64,000 nucleotides of DNA, from positions 260,902-324,901 of the forward strand of contig NZ_POQS01000003.1 of NCBI RefSeq assembly GCF_002885955.2. The letters are read 5' to 3'. Below the pieces are notes generated by a model that was not told where the DNA came from, did not search any database, and saw only the letters and a program-made list of their open reading frames with translations. Below are positions 7,820 to 16,210 of this stretch, piece after piece; position 1 is the first letter of the stretch; each line of letters opens with the position of its first letter. The stretch comes from Achromobacter pulmonis. Lineage in GTDB: Bacteria > Pseudomonadota > Gammaproteobacteria > Burkholderiales > Burkholderiaceae_B. Made by a program: the position numbers and the translations under genes.

Positions 7820-9873
7820 ACCCACCATTGATGACCGAACAGGAGGACCAGGCCTCCCAGCTCCAGCACGTCCAGGCGCAGCTCGAGGAAATAGTCGCGG
7901 CGTCGGGGCGGGTTCAACTGGCGCAGGAAAACCTGGTGCGCGCCCACGCGCTGGCGCGCGGCCACATGGCCGACTCGAAGGTGCGCTATCTGCTCTTGCG
8001 CCTGAAAGAGGCGGCCGGCCTGAACGAGGGCATGTCCGAGCAGTGGTCCACGCTGCTGAACGAATGCCCGGACGACCTGGAGATCGTGCGCTATTGCGCG
8101 ACCCGGCTGGTGAAGGAACGGCACCTGGACGACGCGCTGGCGCTGGTCGACCGCCATCTGCCCGAGACCTCGAAAAGCCCGGCCCGGCTGTTCGCGCGCG
8201 CCAAGCTGCTCAGCGACATCCGCGCCCATGAGCAGTCCGACGCGCTGTTCCGCCGGCTGATCGCGCACTACTCGGACCGCAACATGCGCATCGAGTTCGC
8301 CAAGCGCCTGCGCAAGCGCGGCCTGGTGGCCGACGCGTTCGAGGCCATCGCGCCTGTGGCCGACCAGCTCGCGCCCGGCAGCAAGGCCGAGGAGCTGGCC
8401 AGCGGACTGGCCAGCGACTACGCCTTCTACCAGGCCCTGGAGCCGGACCGCGAGCTCAGCGGCAAGGACGTCCGCATCATTTCGATGAAGCATGCGATCC
8501 TGCATTTCCGCGGCCGCGAGATTCCCGAGCAGTCGCCGGACAAGCCGGTGTCGGTCGCGCTGGTCACGGGCAGCCTGGGACCGGGCGGCGCCGAGCGGCA
8601 GCTGACGCGGCTGGCCAACGAGCTGACCCGCATGGCCGAATCGCCCGAGCGCCGGCCGTCCTCGGTCGTGATGCGGCCTGAGAAAGTCGAAGTGATGGTC
8701 AAGCAGCACACCGAGCCCGCGGGCTCGCCCAAGAAGCAGGGCCTGGACTTCTTCCTGCCGGTGCTGACCAAGGCGCAGATTCCGGTCACGGAAATCAACA
8801 AGCTGCCCGCCGTCTCGGTGTCGCACCAGCAGGTGCCGGACGCCGGCCTGGGCCGCCTGCTGGAGCAGCTGCCGCCGCCGGTGCACTACGGCGTGACGCG
8901 GCTTGCGCCGGTGCTGCGCACCAATCCTTTCGACGTGGTCAGCCTGTGGCAGGACGGCACCTGCCTGTTCGGGGCGCTGGCGGCGCTGCTGGCCGGCGCG
9001 CCCACCATCCACCTGGTGTTCCGCGGGCTGCCGCCCAACATCCGCAAGGACCGCTTCCGCGAAGAGTATCCCGAGCTGTACCAGGCCCTGGCCCAGGTGC
9101 CCGGCGTGTACTTCGTCAGCAACAGCCGCAAGGCCGCCGAGGCCTATGCGGAATGGCTGGGCATACCCATCGTGCGCTTTCACGTGCTGTACAACGGCGT
9201 GCCGGACCTGGCGACCGACGCTTCGGCGACGGACGAGGAAAAGTGGCGCGCCTTCCAGCAAAGCACGCCCGATGCCACCGAGACCATCGGCGGGGTGTTC
9301 CGGCTGGAGCCGGACAAGCGGCCGCAGCTCTGGATCAAGATGGCCGCGCAATACCTGAAGCGGCGGCCGCAGGCGCGCTTCGTCATCGTCGGCGACGGCC
9401 GCCTGCACGACAACATCGTGTCGCTGGCCGAGGAGCTGCGCGTGACCGACAGGCTGCTGCTGGTGGGCCTGTCCAACCACGTGGGCTACTGGTATTCGCA
9501 GATGGACACCAGCGTGCTGCTTTCGCGCTACGAGGGCCTGCCGAACGTGCTGATCGAGGCCCAGCTGCTGGGCGTGCCGGTGGTGTCGACGCCGGCCGGC
9601 GGCGCGGGCGAGTGCTTCGTGGAGAACGTCACGGGCCATCTGCTCAGCGACGTCGAGCATCCGGACATGCACGAGGCCTGCGACAAGGTCGCCTCCATGG
9701 TGGACCTGGCGCGCAGCGACGCAACCATCAAGGAACAGAGCCGCCATCGCGCGCAGAAAGTGTTTTCGCTGGATGCCATGCTGCGCAAGTTCCTGAGCCT
9801 GTGCGTGCCGGTCATGCCGGTGTCCGAGAACGACGAGCGCATCGATTTCCCGATGCAGCGGATGCTGGCCTGA
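7816..9873 (+). CDS. tviE: Vi polymerase, GT4-family glycosyltransferase TviE homologue
   Basis: Polymerises GalNAcA residues from UDP-GalNAcA into the Vi backbone. The ATG at 7816 overlaps the tviD stop as ATGA and follows AGGAAGG; a start 14 codons earlier would lie inside tviD. Residues 1 to ~200 are helical and TPR-like. A GT-B glycosyltransferase follows: GSLGPGGAERQL at the N-terminal Rossmann domain, FRLEPDKRPQLWIKM and IVGDG in the C-terminal domain, and the retaining-GT4 E-x7-E motif with Glu573 and Glu581 in EGLPNVLIE. At 685 aa it is longer than Salmonella TviE (578 aa), mostly in the N-terminal helical part. Order and coupling with tviD agree with the known TviD-TviE interaction. 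Confidence 0.87.
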   Translation: MNPPLMTEQEDQASQLQHVQAQLEEIVAASGRVQLAQENLVRAHALARGHMADSKVRYLLLRLKEAAGLNEGMSEQWSTLLNECPDDLEIVRYCATRLVKERHLDDALALVDRHLPETSKSPARLFARAKLLSDIRAHEQSDALFRRLIAHYSDRNMRIEFAKRLRKRGLVADAFEAIAPVADQLAPGSKAEELASGLASDYAFYQALEPDRELSGKDVRIISMKHAILHFRGREIPEQSPDKPVSVALVTGSLGPGGAERQLTRLANELTRMAESPERRPSSVVMRPEKVEVMVKQHTEPAGSPKKQGLDFFLPVLTKAQIPVTEINKLPAVSVSHQQVPDAGLGRLLEQLPPPVHYGVTRLAPVLRTNPFDVVSLWQDGTCLFGALAALLAGAPTIHLVFRGLPPNIRKDRFREEYPELYQALAQVPGVYFVSNSRKAAEAYAEWLGIPIVRFHVLYNGVPDLATDASATDEEKWRAFQQSTPDATETIGGVFRLEPDKRPQLWIKMAAQYLKRRPQARFVIVGDGRLHDNIVSLAEELRVTDRLLLVGLSNHVGYWYSQMDTSVLLSRYEGLPNVLIEAQLLGVPVVSTPAGGAGECFVENVTGHLLSDVEHPDMHEACDKVASMVDLARSDATIKEQSRHRAQKVFSLDAMLRKFLSLCVPVMPVSENDERIDFPMQRMLA

Positions 9874-9915
9874 GTCCGCACCGATCCAACCGATGTCCTG
9901 GAGATAAAGGTAGTT

Positions 9916-11076
9916 ATGCAAATGAACGTCCCGGCCTGGGGTCCGCGTAGAAAGGCGGCCCTGGCCATGCTGCTGCTTGCCACCGCGACGCTTGCGGGGT
10001 GCCAGCTGCCGCGTTCCGGGCCGATGCTGAGCGAGATGACGGGCGCCCACGACGACAAAGACGTCGTGGTGATGCCCGTCTCGCGCGAGCTCGCGCAGGC
10101 CAGCAGGGTGCCCGACGTGGCCGATTTCCCGGTGAGCTACCGCGATCTCACGCAGGCCGGGTTCGACCGCCTGGTTCCCGGCGACGGCATCAACGTGAAA
10201 GTGTGGGAGCGCGGCGGGCTGGGCGTGTTCGCGGCCGACCCGTCCGGCGTGAGCGACCTGGGCAACCAGGAAATCAATCGGCAGGGCTATGTCCAGTTCC
10301 CCATCCTGGGCAAGTTCCAGGCCGCCGGCATGACGCTCGCGCAGCTGCACGACGCCATCGTGGCGCGCCTGAGCAAGCTGGTCATGGGGGCCGACGTCAG
10401 CGTGACGCGCGCGGCCGACGCGCGCGGCCAGATGGTCACCCTGCAGGGCAACATGACCAAGCCCGGCATGTATCCCATCACCCAGACGTCGCAGCGCCTG
10501 AGCAGCGCGCTGGCGCAGGGCGCGCCGGTGCAGACCAATCCGGAACAGCTGGTGATCAGCCTGCGCCGCGACAACCAGGTGGCCTCGGTGCGGCTGTCGG
10601 ACATCTACCGCAACCAGAACAACGACATCCTGCTGCGTCCGGGCGACGTCATCACCGCCTACGACTCGCGCGAATACCTGACCGTGCTGGGCGCGGCCGG
10701 CAACCAGGGCCGCGTGGCCATCAGCAAGCGCAACTACAGCGTGCTGGACGCGCTGGCCGACGCCCGCGGCCTGGACGACAAGACGGCCGACCCGCGCTCG
10801 GTGTTCCTGTTCACGCCCGCCACGGCCGGCGTGGACGGCAAGCCGGACAAGCTGCCGGTGGTCTACCAGTTCGACATGACCCGGCCCGAGCAGGTGGCGC
10901 TGGCGCGCGAATTCACCGTGCACGAAGGCCAGGCCATCTATATTTCGGACGCGCCGTTCACGCAGGTGCAGAAGGTCCTGTCGGCATTCCGCGTCACCAT
11001 GAGCGCCGGCTTCAGCGCCACGCGGGCGATCGACAGCGATTCGGGTTCCTCCAACTCGTCGGCCATCACCCAATAG
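9916..11076 (+). CDS. vexA: Capsule export outer-membrane lipoprotein VexA (Wza/OPX family)
   Basis: Forms the outer-membrane/periplasmic channel through which capsule reaches the cell surface. It has a type II signal peptide: RRK, a hydrophobic stretch and lipobox LAGC with lipidated Cys29. Poly_export and SLBB-type beta-grasp domains follow (RLVPGDGINVKVWERGGLGV; MVTLQGNMTKPGMYPI; LLRPGDVITAYD). At 386 aa it is close to Wza and Salmonella VexA. GGAG precedes the ATG, and a 42-base gap separates it from tviE. It should work with the VexD-type protein and the VexB/VexC transporter encoded next. Confidence 0.92.
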   Translation: MQMNVPAWGPRRKAALAMLLLATATLAGCQLPRSGPMLSEMTGAHDDKDVVVMPVSRELAQASRVPDVADFPVSYRDLTQAGFDRLVPGDGINVKVWERGGLGVFAADPSGVSDLGNQEINRQGYVQFPILGKFQAAGMTLAQLHDAIVARLSKLVMGADVSVTRAADARGQMVTLQGNMTKPGMYPITQTSQRLSSALAQGAPVQTNPEQLVISLRRDNQVASVRLSDIYRNQNNDILLRPGDVITAYDSREYLTVLGAAGNQGRVAISKRNYSVLDALADARGLDDKTADPRSVFLFTPATAGVDGKPDKLPVVYQFDMTRPEQVALAREFTVHEGQAIYISDAPFTQVQKVLSAFRVTMSAGFSATRAIDSDSGSSNSSAITQ

Positions 11077-11083
11077 CGTGTCG

Positions 11084-12421
11084 ATGAGCAACGAGGACAG
11101 GATCAAGGGATGGCGCTCGCGCCGTAAAAGCAGCGACTACGCAGTAGGGTCCGGCGCCGCGGTCTGGCGCCTGGACCCGGCCGCGCTGTTCGAGGCCCAG
11201 GCCAAACCGGACGTGCTGCTCAAGCCGCTGCTGGCGCGGCTGCAGGGCGAGCCGCACGATTCGGTGGCGGCCCGGCGCGCGGTGTACGAGGCCGTGCAGG
11301 CCGAGCTGGACGCGGAGATCGGGCGCAGCAAGGTCGACGAGACGCTGGCCGACTTTTCGCGCCGCCGCCTGCGCATCATCGTGCGCCTGCTGGAGCAGGA
11401 CATACGCGAGGGCGTGGAGGTGTTCGCGCCCGGCTACATGCCGGCCAGGCTGGTGGCCGAGGACGCGCGCCTGGCCGCGGCGCACGCGCGGCGCGTGGAG
11501 CGGCGCAAGCAGGACGAGGCGCGCGAGGCGCGCCGCCATGCCTCGCGCAACGACATCGCGATGGAGATCGAGCTGTCGCCCGACGAGGCCGGCGATCTCG
11601 CGACGCTGCGCGAGCGCCTGCAAGTGCTGCACGAAGCGCCGCAGCCGACGGCCGCGCGCGGCCGGCCGGTGGGACGCACGCTGCTGGCGATGGTCATCTA
11701 CCAGCTGCACGTCATGCACGGCGAGAGCCGCATCGCGCTGCTGTGGGCGCTGGTCGGGCCCGTGGTGCTGCTGACGCTGATTTCGTCGCTGTACATCCTG
11801 ATGGGCACGCACTTCATCATGGGCATGGACGTGCAGACCTTCTCGCTGCTGGGAGCCACCACCTGGATCATGTTCCGCCAGGTCATCTTCAGAAGCAGCG
11901 CGGCCTACGTGTCGGCCCGCGGGCTGCTGAATTTCCAGGGGGTGACGCCGCTGATGTGCGCGCTGGTGCAGGCGATGATCTATGTATCGGTGTACCTGGT
12001 GGTGTTCGCGGTGCTGATCAGCGCCGGCCATGCGCTGGAGCTGATCACGCTGCCGCAGAGCTGGGCGGGCTTCGTGCTGTACGTGGTGCTGATGGGATGC
12101 TGCGGCTCGGCCATGGGCCTGCTGTTCGGCTCGATCGCGACCTTCTGGCCGTTCTATCTGCGGCTGGCGCCGGTGATCGAGCGCTTCCTGCAGATCTTCG
12201 CGGCCGTGTTCTTCGTGTCGGAACAGCTGCCCGAGCAGTTGCGCCCGTGGATGCTGTGGTCTCCGTTCGCCCACGGCATGCAACTGCTGCGCTCGGTCTA
12301 TTTCGACGCCTACGAATCGCAGGACGCGAGCCTGGGCTACTTCCTGACGGCGCTGGTGTTCCTGTTCGTGGTCGCCCTGGCGGGCGAACGGCTGGCCCGC
12401 CCCAATGTCCAGCCGATGTGA
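11084..12421 (+). CDS. vexB: Capsule ABC transporter permease VexB (KpsM family) with an extra N-terminal domain
   Basis: The C-terminal ~255 residues are a normal ABC-2/KpsM permease: about six membrane segments starting at ALLWALVGPVVLLTLISSLY, an MFRQVIFRS re-entrant-type region and the conserved WSPFAHGMQLLRSVYFDAY near the end. KpsM and Salmonella VexB are ~260 aa; this protein is ~445 aa. The additional N-terminal ~190 residues are charged, Ala/Arg/Glu-rich and predicted cytosolic (VAARRAVYEAVQAELDAEIG, FSRRRLRIIVRLLEQDIREG, VEVFAPGYMPARLVAEDARL). I do not recognise this domain. An in-frame GTG at 11078 is an alternative start only two codons earlier. It lies 7 bases after vexA. Confidence 0.88.
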   Translation: MSNEDRIKGWRSRRKSSDYAVGSGAAVWRLDPAALFEAQAKPDVLLKPLLARLQGEPHDSVAARRAVYEAVQAELDAEIGRSKVDETLADFSRRRLRIIVRLLEQDIREGVEVFAPGYMPARLVAEDARLAAAHARRVERRKQDEAREARRHASRNDIAMEIELSPDEAGDLATLRERLQVLHEAPQPTAARGRPVGRTLLAMVIYQLHVMHGESRIALLWALVGPVVLLTLISSLYILMGTHFIMGMDVQTFSLLGATTWIMFRQVIFRSSAAYVSARGLLNFQGVTPLMCALVQAMIYVSVYLVVFAVLISAGHALELITLPQSWAGFVLYVVLMGCCGSAMGLLFGSIATFWPFYLRLAPVIERFLQIFAAVFFVSEQLPEQLRPWMLWSPFAHGMQLLRSVYFDAYESQDASLGYFLTALVFLFVVALAGERLARPNVQPM

Positions 12422-12430
12422 GGCAAGACG

Positions 12431-13150
12431 ATGATCCATCTCAATGGCGTGACCGACGAGCCTTATGCCTACGGAAGCCGGCAGCCGCTGCTGTCGCGCG
12501 CCACGCTCGACATTCCGGTGGGCCGCTACGCCCTGCTGTCGCCGGCGCCGGAAATGCACCGCCAGCTCGTGGACCTGCTGTGCAATCTGCGGCCGCCGCG
12601 CCAGGGCTTCGTCAAGCACGACGGCAACGTCTCGTGGGCGATAGGCCGCCAGGGCTTCATCCGCGGCAAGGCCAGCGGCCTGAGCATGATCGACTTCGTG
12701 TGCGAGATGTACGAACTGGACGCCGACGCCACCTACGAACTGGTCGCCGACCTGGTCAGCGACCCGAAGTTCCTGGCCAGGCCCATGGAGCACTGGCCGC
12801 TCTACGCGCGGCAGGAGTTTTCGTTCGCGCTGGCGCTGGCGCCGGCGTTCGACGTCTACGTGATCGAGGGGTCCATTCCCTTCGAACCCTGCCGTTTCAC
12901 CCGGCTGTGGCTGGCGCTGTTCGAAGAGCGGCTGGTCGGCCGGACACTCATTTTCTCCAGTTACCGCCAGAACCAGCTGGCGGACTACTGCTACAAAGGC
13001 TTGATTTATGAACGAAGCGCCCTCCGCATCGAAGACGACCTCGACCAATGCCTCCAGAAGTACCCGCCGAGGCGATCAAGAGGCGACTCCGGCGGCGCAG
13101 GCGATGAGCTCCTCGCAGGAAACTTCGAGGAAAGCCAGTTCGGCTTCTGA
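12431..13150 (+). CDS. vexC: Capsule ABC transporter nucleotide-binding-fold protein VexC (KpsT family), ATPase motifs lost
   Basis: Position, length (239 aa) and the spared pattern (VSWAIGRQGF, GLSMIDFVCEMY, FSFALALAPAFDVYVIE, ADYCYKGLIYERS) identify a KpsT-type subunit, which normally powers capsule export. None of the catalytic motifs survives: the Walker A position reads SPAPEMHRQ (37-45) with no Gly-rich loop and no Lys; the ABC signature region (~122-128) reads WPLYARQ rather than an SSGM/LSGG form; the Walker B Asp aligns with Glu146 and the catalytic Glu with Gly147; the H-loop His is Tyr178. The frame is open with no frameshift in this part. The last ~80 bases overlap vexD and the conserved part ends near residue 213. 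It may be a structural pseudo-ATPase; function is uncertain. Confidence 0.82.
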   Translation: MIHLNGVTDEPYAYGSRQPLLSRATLDIPVGRYALLSPAPEMHRQLVDLLCNLRPPRQGFVKHDGNVSWAIGRQGFIRGKASGLSMIDFVCEMYELDADATYELVADLVSDPKFLARPMEHWPLYARQEFSFALALAPAFDVYVIEGSIPFEPCRFTRLWLALFEERLVGRTLIFSSYRQNQLADYCYKGLIYERSALRIEDDLDQCLQKYPPRRSRGDSGGAGDELLAGNFEESQFGF

Positions 13151-14300
13151 AGGCGGCTCGGAGATCGCGCGCCGCCGCCGCGAGCGCGAGTCCGCGCTGC
13201 GCGAGCGCCGCCGCCACCGCTGGATCAACGCGGCCATCGTGGTCGCGCCGGTGGCGCTGGCGCTGGCCTACGTGCTGTTCGTCGCCACGCCGCGCTACGA
13301 GGCGGAGTCGCGCTTCTTCGTGCAGTCCGCCTCCGGCCAGCAGGGCGGCGGCGGGGCCGCCAGCCTGATCACCACGGGCAATATGGGCGGCATGCTGGGC
13401 GGCTTCGTCGACGGCTGGGCGGTCAGCGAGTTCCTCAAGTCGCGCGACTGCATGCGCCAGCTCGACCGCAAGGTGGGGCTGCGCCAGTTCCTGGCCAATT
13501 CCGGCCTGGACCCGCTGAACCGCCTGGACGAGGACTCCAGCGAGGACGAGCTGTACCGCGCCTACCGGGCCGCGGTGCACGTCTCGTTCAACGCGCTGGA
13601 GCAGATCGACGTGCTGCGGGTGAGCGCGTTCTCGCCGCAGCACGCCGAAACCCTGTCCAAGGAACTCATCGTCCTGGCCGAGGAGTTCGTCAGCTCCATG
13701 AACGAGAAAGGCGTGGCCGACAAGCTGAAGGTCAGCGAAGAGTCGGTCAGGCTGGCCGAGAAAGAGGCGCTGGCCGCGCGCGAAGCCCTGACGGCCTGGC
13801 GCACCTCGCACGGCAACATCGACCCGACCGCCACCGTGTCGATGCTGCTTAACCTGTCCAGCCAGCTCGAAACCGAGCTGAGCAGCGCGCAGACCAATCT
13901 CGACAAGATCCGCGCGCTGGGCAACAAGGACCACTTCATGCTCAAGCCGGCCGAACTCCAGGTGGCGTCGCTGAAGAAGCGGCTGAAATCGGTGCGCCAG
14001 CGCCTGAGCGGCCAGGGCAATACCGAGGCGCAGCAGCTCAAGTCGTACGAGGCGCTGCGCAACACCCAGGCCTTCGCGGATTCGAACCTGACCCTGGCGC
14101 AGCAGTCTTACCAGCAGGCGATGACCGACACGCTGCGCCTGCAGCGCTATCTGTCCATCATCGCCCAGCCGGTGCCCACGGACCGGCCCAGCAGCCCGCG
14201 CACGGGGATTCTGCTGCTGCAGGCGCTGGCGCTGGGCTTCGTATTGATGTTCATCGCCCGTGTCGCGATGGCTTTGCTGAGGGGATTGCGTCATGGCTGA
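13008..14300 (+). CDS. vexD: Capsule export inner-membrane protein VexD (KpsE/PCP family)
   Basis: KpsE-type protein that bridges the inner-membrane transporter and the OPX channel in the periplasm. It has a Ser/Arg-rich cytosolic tail, a first membrane segment at ~72-93 (WINAAIVVAPVALALAYVLF), a periplasmic domain with predicted coiled coil (~240-370; EESVRLAEKEALAAREALTA, then QTNLDKIRAL), a Pro-containing segment VPTDRPSSPRTG and a C-terminal membrane segment at ~403-425. The start at 13008 overlaps vexC by 143 bases; an ATG at 13104 (MSSSQETS), preceded by GGCGCAGG, would shorten the tail by 32 residues and cut the overlap to 47. The periplasmic and membrane parts are unaffected. Confidence 0.9.
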   Translation: MNEAPSASKTTSTNASRSTRRGDQEATPAAQAMSSSQETSRKASSASEGGSEIARRRRERESALRERRRHRWINAAIVVAPVALALAYVLFVATPRYEAESRFFVQSASGQQGGGGAASLITTGNMGGMLGGFVDGWAVSEFLKSRDCMRQLDRKVGLRQFLANSGLDPLNRLDEDSSEDELYRAYRAAVHVSFNALEQIDVLRVSAFSPQHAETLSKELIVLAEEFVSSMNEKGVADKLKVSEESVRLAEKEALAAREALTAWRTSHGNIDPTATVSMLLNLSSQLETELSSAQTNLDKIRALGNKDHFMLKPAELQVASLKKRLKSVRQRLSGQGNTEAQQLKSYEALRNTQAFADSNLTLAQQSYQQAMTDTLRLQRYLSIIAQPVPTDRPSSPRTGILLLQALALGFVLMFIARVAMALLRGLRHG

Positions 14301-16197
14301 AGCGCTTATCGAACAACGCCGCGCGCAGGCCGACGCCACGGCGCGGCTGCGCGGCGTCATCCAGGAAATCCTCGGCGCGCCCGATCCGGCGCAGGAAATG
14401 GCCCGGCTCGATCCGGCGCTGGCGCAGACGGGCGAGGGCTGGCGCGACGTGCGCCGGCTGCTGGTCGCGCCGCTGGTGCGCGAGCGCCGGCTGGAACCGG
14501 CCATCGCCGCGCTGGAGCGGCTGGCGGCCGCCTATCCGGCGCGCGCCGACGACCGCCGCCTGCTGGCCAGCCTGCTGGCGCGCACCGAGCAATGGGACCG
14601 CGCCATCGCCGAGGCCGACGCGGCCGCCGCGATCGAGCCCGACACCGCGGCGCTGCATGCCGCCCGCATCCAGCTGCGCGTGCAGGCCGGCCGCAAGGCC
14701 GAGGCCGCCGAGGTCGCCCGCGCCACCGTGGGCCTGGCGCAGCGCGACGCCGACGAAACGTACTGGTGGCTGCTGGCTTTCGTGCGCAACGGCGACGCGG
14801 CCGAGGCCGCCCGCATCGCCGCGGCGCTGGACCCCGACCAGCTGCCGAACGAGCGCGTGGCCACCGTGGCCCTGCGCGCCCTGCTCGACGACGAACGGGT
14901 GGAAGCCGCCATCATGCTGGGCGAGGCGGCGCTGAAGGCGGGCCTCGACAGCGCGCCGCTGCGCACCTCGCTCGGGCTGGCGCTGCTGCGCCGCGGCGGC
15001 GAGGACGACCGCAAGACGCACGCGCCGGCGCATTTCGAGGCGGGCCTGCAGGCCGCGCCCGCCGACGTCAGGCTGCTGACGCTGTACGGAGAGACCCTGC
15101 TGCGCGCCGGGCGCTACAAGGAGGCCGTCGCGCCGCTCAAGCAGGCGCTGGACCTGGCGCCCGAGCTGGAGCAGACGCGCGCGCTGTACGCCCGCGCCCT
15201 GCGCTACACGCAGCAGTACGACGAGGCCGCCGACCAGATGCTGCATCTGGTGGAGAAATCGCCCGACAAGCAGATCTGGCAGCGCTCGGCCATCGGCGCG
15301 CTGTCGCAGGCGGGCCGCAAGCAGGAGGCCGAGGCGCTGTTCGAGCATTACGTCGCCCGCCGCAACCTGCAGCTGCCGCCCACCTTCGAGCAGGCCATGG
15401 CGCAGCTGGAGACGAAGCTCGACACCGCGCCGATTCCGCAGGCCCGGCTCGACTGGGCCTGGTCGCTGCGCGGCGACCAGAGCGTGGACCGCGCGCAATG
15501 GGAGCGCCGCGCGCGCTGGGGCCATCTGATGGACCATCTGCTGTTCGACTGGCTCGAATGCCGCGAGGACGACGTCGAGGACGCCATGCAGCTGCTGGGC
15601 GAACTCGACACCGGCGAGCGCTTTTTCGCGCCGCTGCTGGCGGCCGGCCGCGGCGTGGTGGTGGCCACCGCGCACGTGGGGCCGATGTACGCCGGTCTCA
15701 TGGCGCTGGAGCTGCTGGGCATTCCGTCGCGCTGGCTGGCGACCGCGCCCAGCATCGCGCAGAGCAGCTATTCCGCGGCCCTGATCTCCACCGCCGACCA
15801 GACCGAGGCCCAGGTCGCCAAGGCCTGCATGCGCGCGCTCGGCTCGGGTTACGTGCTGTGCCTGGCGATAGACGGCGCGGCCAATCCGGCCGCCCCGCGC
15901 ACCACCTTCGCGGGCCAGCAGGTCACCTACTCCGGTTTCGCCTCGCACCTCGCGCACCGCCTGGGCGTGCCTTCGGTGTTCTACGCGCCGCGCTGGGAGA
16001 ACGGGCGCGTGGCCTATACGCTGGAGATGCTGCCTTCGGCCGCGCCCGGCGAGGACGCCGAGGCTTACGCGCAGCGCTGGCAGCAGGCCTATTTCGAACG
16101 GCTCAGGGAGCACCTGGCCGGCCCGCCGGAAGACCTGCGCCTGAGCGGCGGGATCTGGCGCCACGTCGCGGCCGCGGACCGATCGGCGCAACGATAG
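14293..16197 (+). CDS. vexE: Vi lipid-terminus acyltransferase VexE (TPR + LpxL-like domain)
   Basis: In Salmonella, VexE adds hydroxyacyl chains to the reducing-terminal sugar that anchors Vi. This 634-aa protein has the same two-part build: residues ~1-370 form TPR-type repeats (EWDRAIAEADAAAAIEPDTA, AGRYKEAVAPLKQALDLAPE), and ~380-620 resemble the LpxL/HtrB acyltransferase fold (GRGVVVATAHVGPMYAG with His461; TTFAGQQVTYSGFASHLAHR; LGVPSVFYAPRWENGRVAYT). The catalytic His-x4-acidic pattern of LpxL is not obvious: His461 is followed by VGPMYAG without an Asp or Glu at the expected place. It overlaps vexD by 8 bases and precedes vexL by 13. Confidence 0.85.
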   Translation: MAEALIEQRRAQADATARLRGVIQEILGAPDPAQEMARLDPALAQTGEGWRDVRRLLVAPLVRERRLEPAIAALERLAAAYPARADDRRLLASLLARTEQWDRAIAEADAAAAIEPDTAALHAARIQLRVQAGRKAEAAEVARATVGLAQRDADETYWWLLAFVRNGDAAEAARIAAALDPDQLPNERVATVALRALLDDERVEAAIMLGEAALKAGLDSAPLRTSLGLALLRRGGEDDRKTHAPAHFEAGLQAAPADVRLLTLYGETLLRAGRYKEAVAPLKQALDLAPELEQTRALYARALRYTQQYDEAADQMLHLVEKSPDKQIWQRSAIGALSQAGRKQEAEALFEHYVARRNLQLPPTFEQAMAQLETKLDTAPIPQARLDWAWSLRGDQSVDRAQWERRARWGHLMDHLLFDWLECREDDVEDAMQLLGELDTGERFFAPLLAAGRGVVVATAHVGPMYAGLMALELLGIPSRWLATAPSIAQSSYSAALISTADQTEAQVAKACMRALGSGYVLCLAIDGAANPAAPRTTFAGQQVTYSGFASHLAHRLGVPSVFYAPRWENGRVAYTLEMLPSAAPGEDAEAYAQRWQQAYFERLREHLAGPPEDLRLSGGIWRHVAAADRSAQR

Positions 16198-16210
16198 GGA
16201 GCGACACGCC

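Noticed and set aside
5321..7828. Long antisense frame opposite tviD
   Set aside because: His/Ala/Gln/Arg-rich product without domains; tviD has clear start, coupling and motifs.
7762..11106. 1,114-codon minus-strand frame opposite tviE and vexA
   Set aside because: Shadow of high GC third positions; no start signal or domain; spans two real genes.
12431..13150. Frameshift or sequencing error as the cause of missing VexC motifs
   Set aside because: No other frame at 12515-12600 gives a Gly-rich P-loop, and regions on both sides align in one frame; the motif loss is spread over four separate sites.
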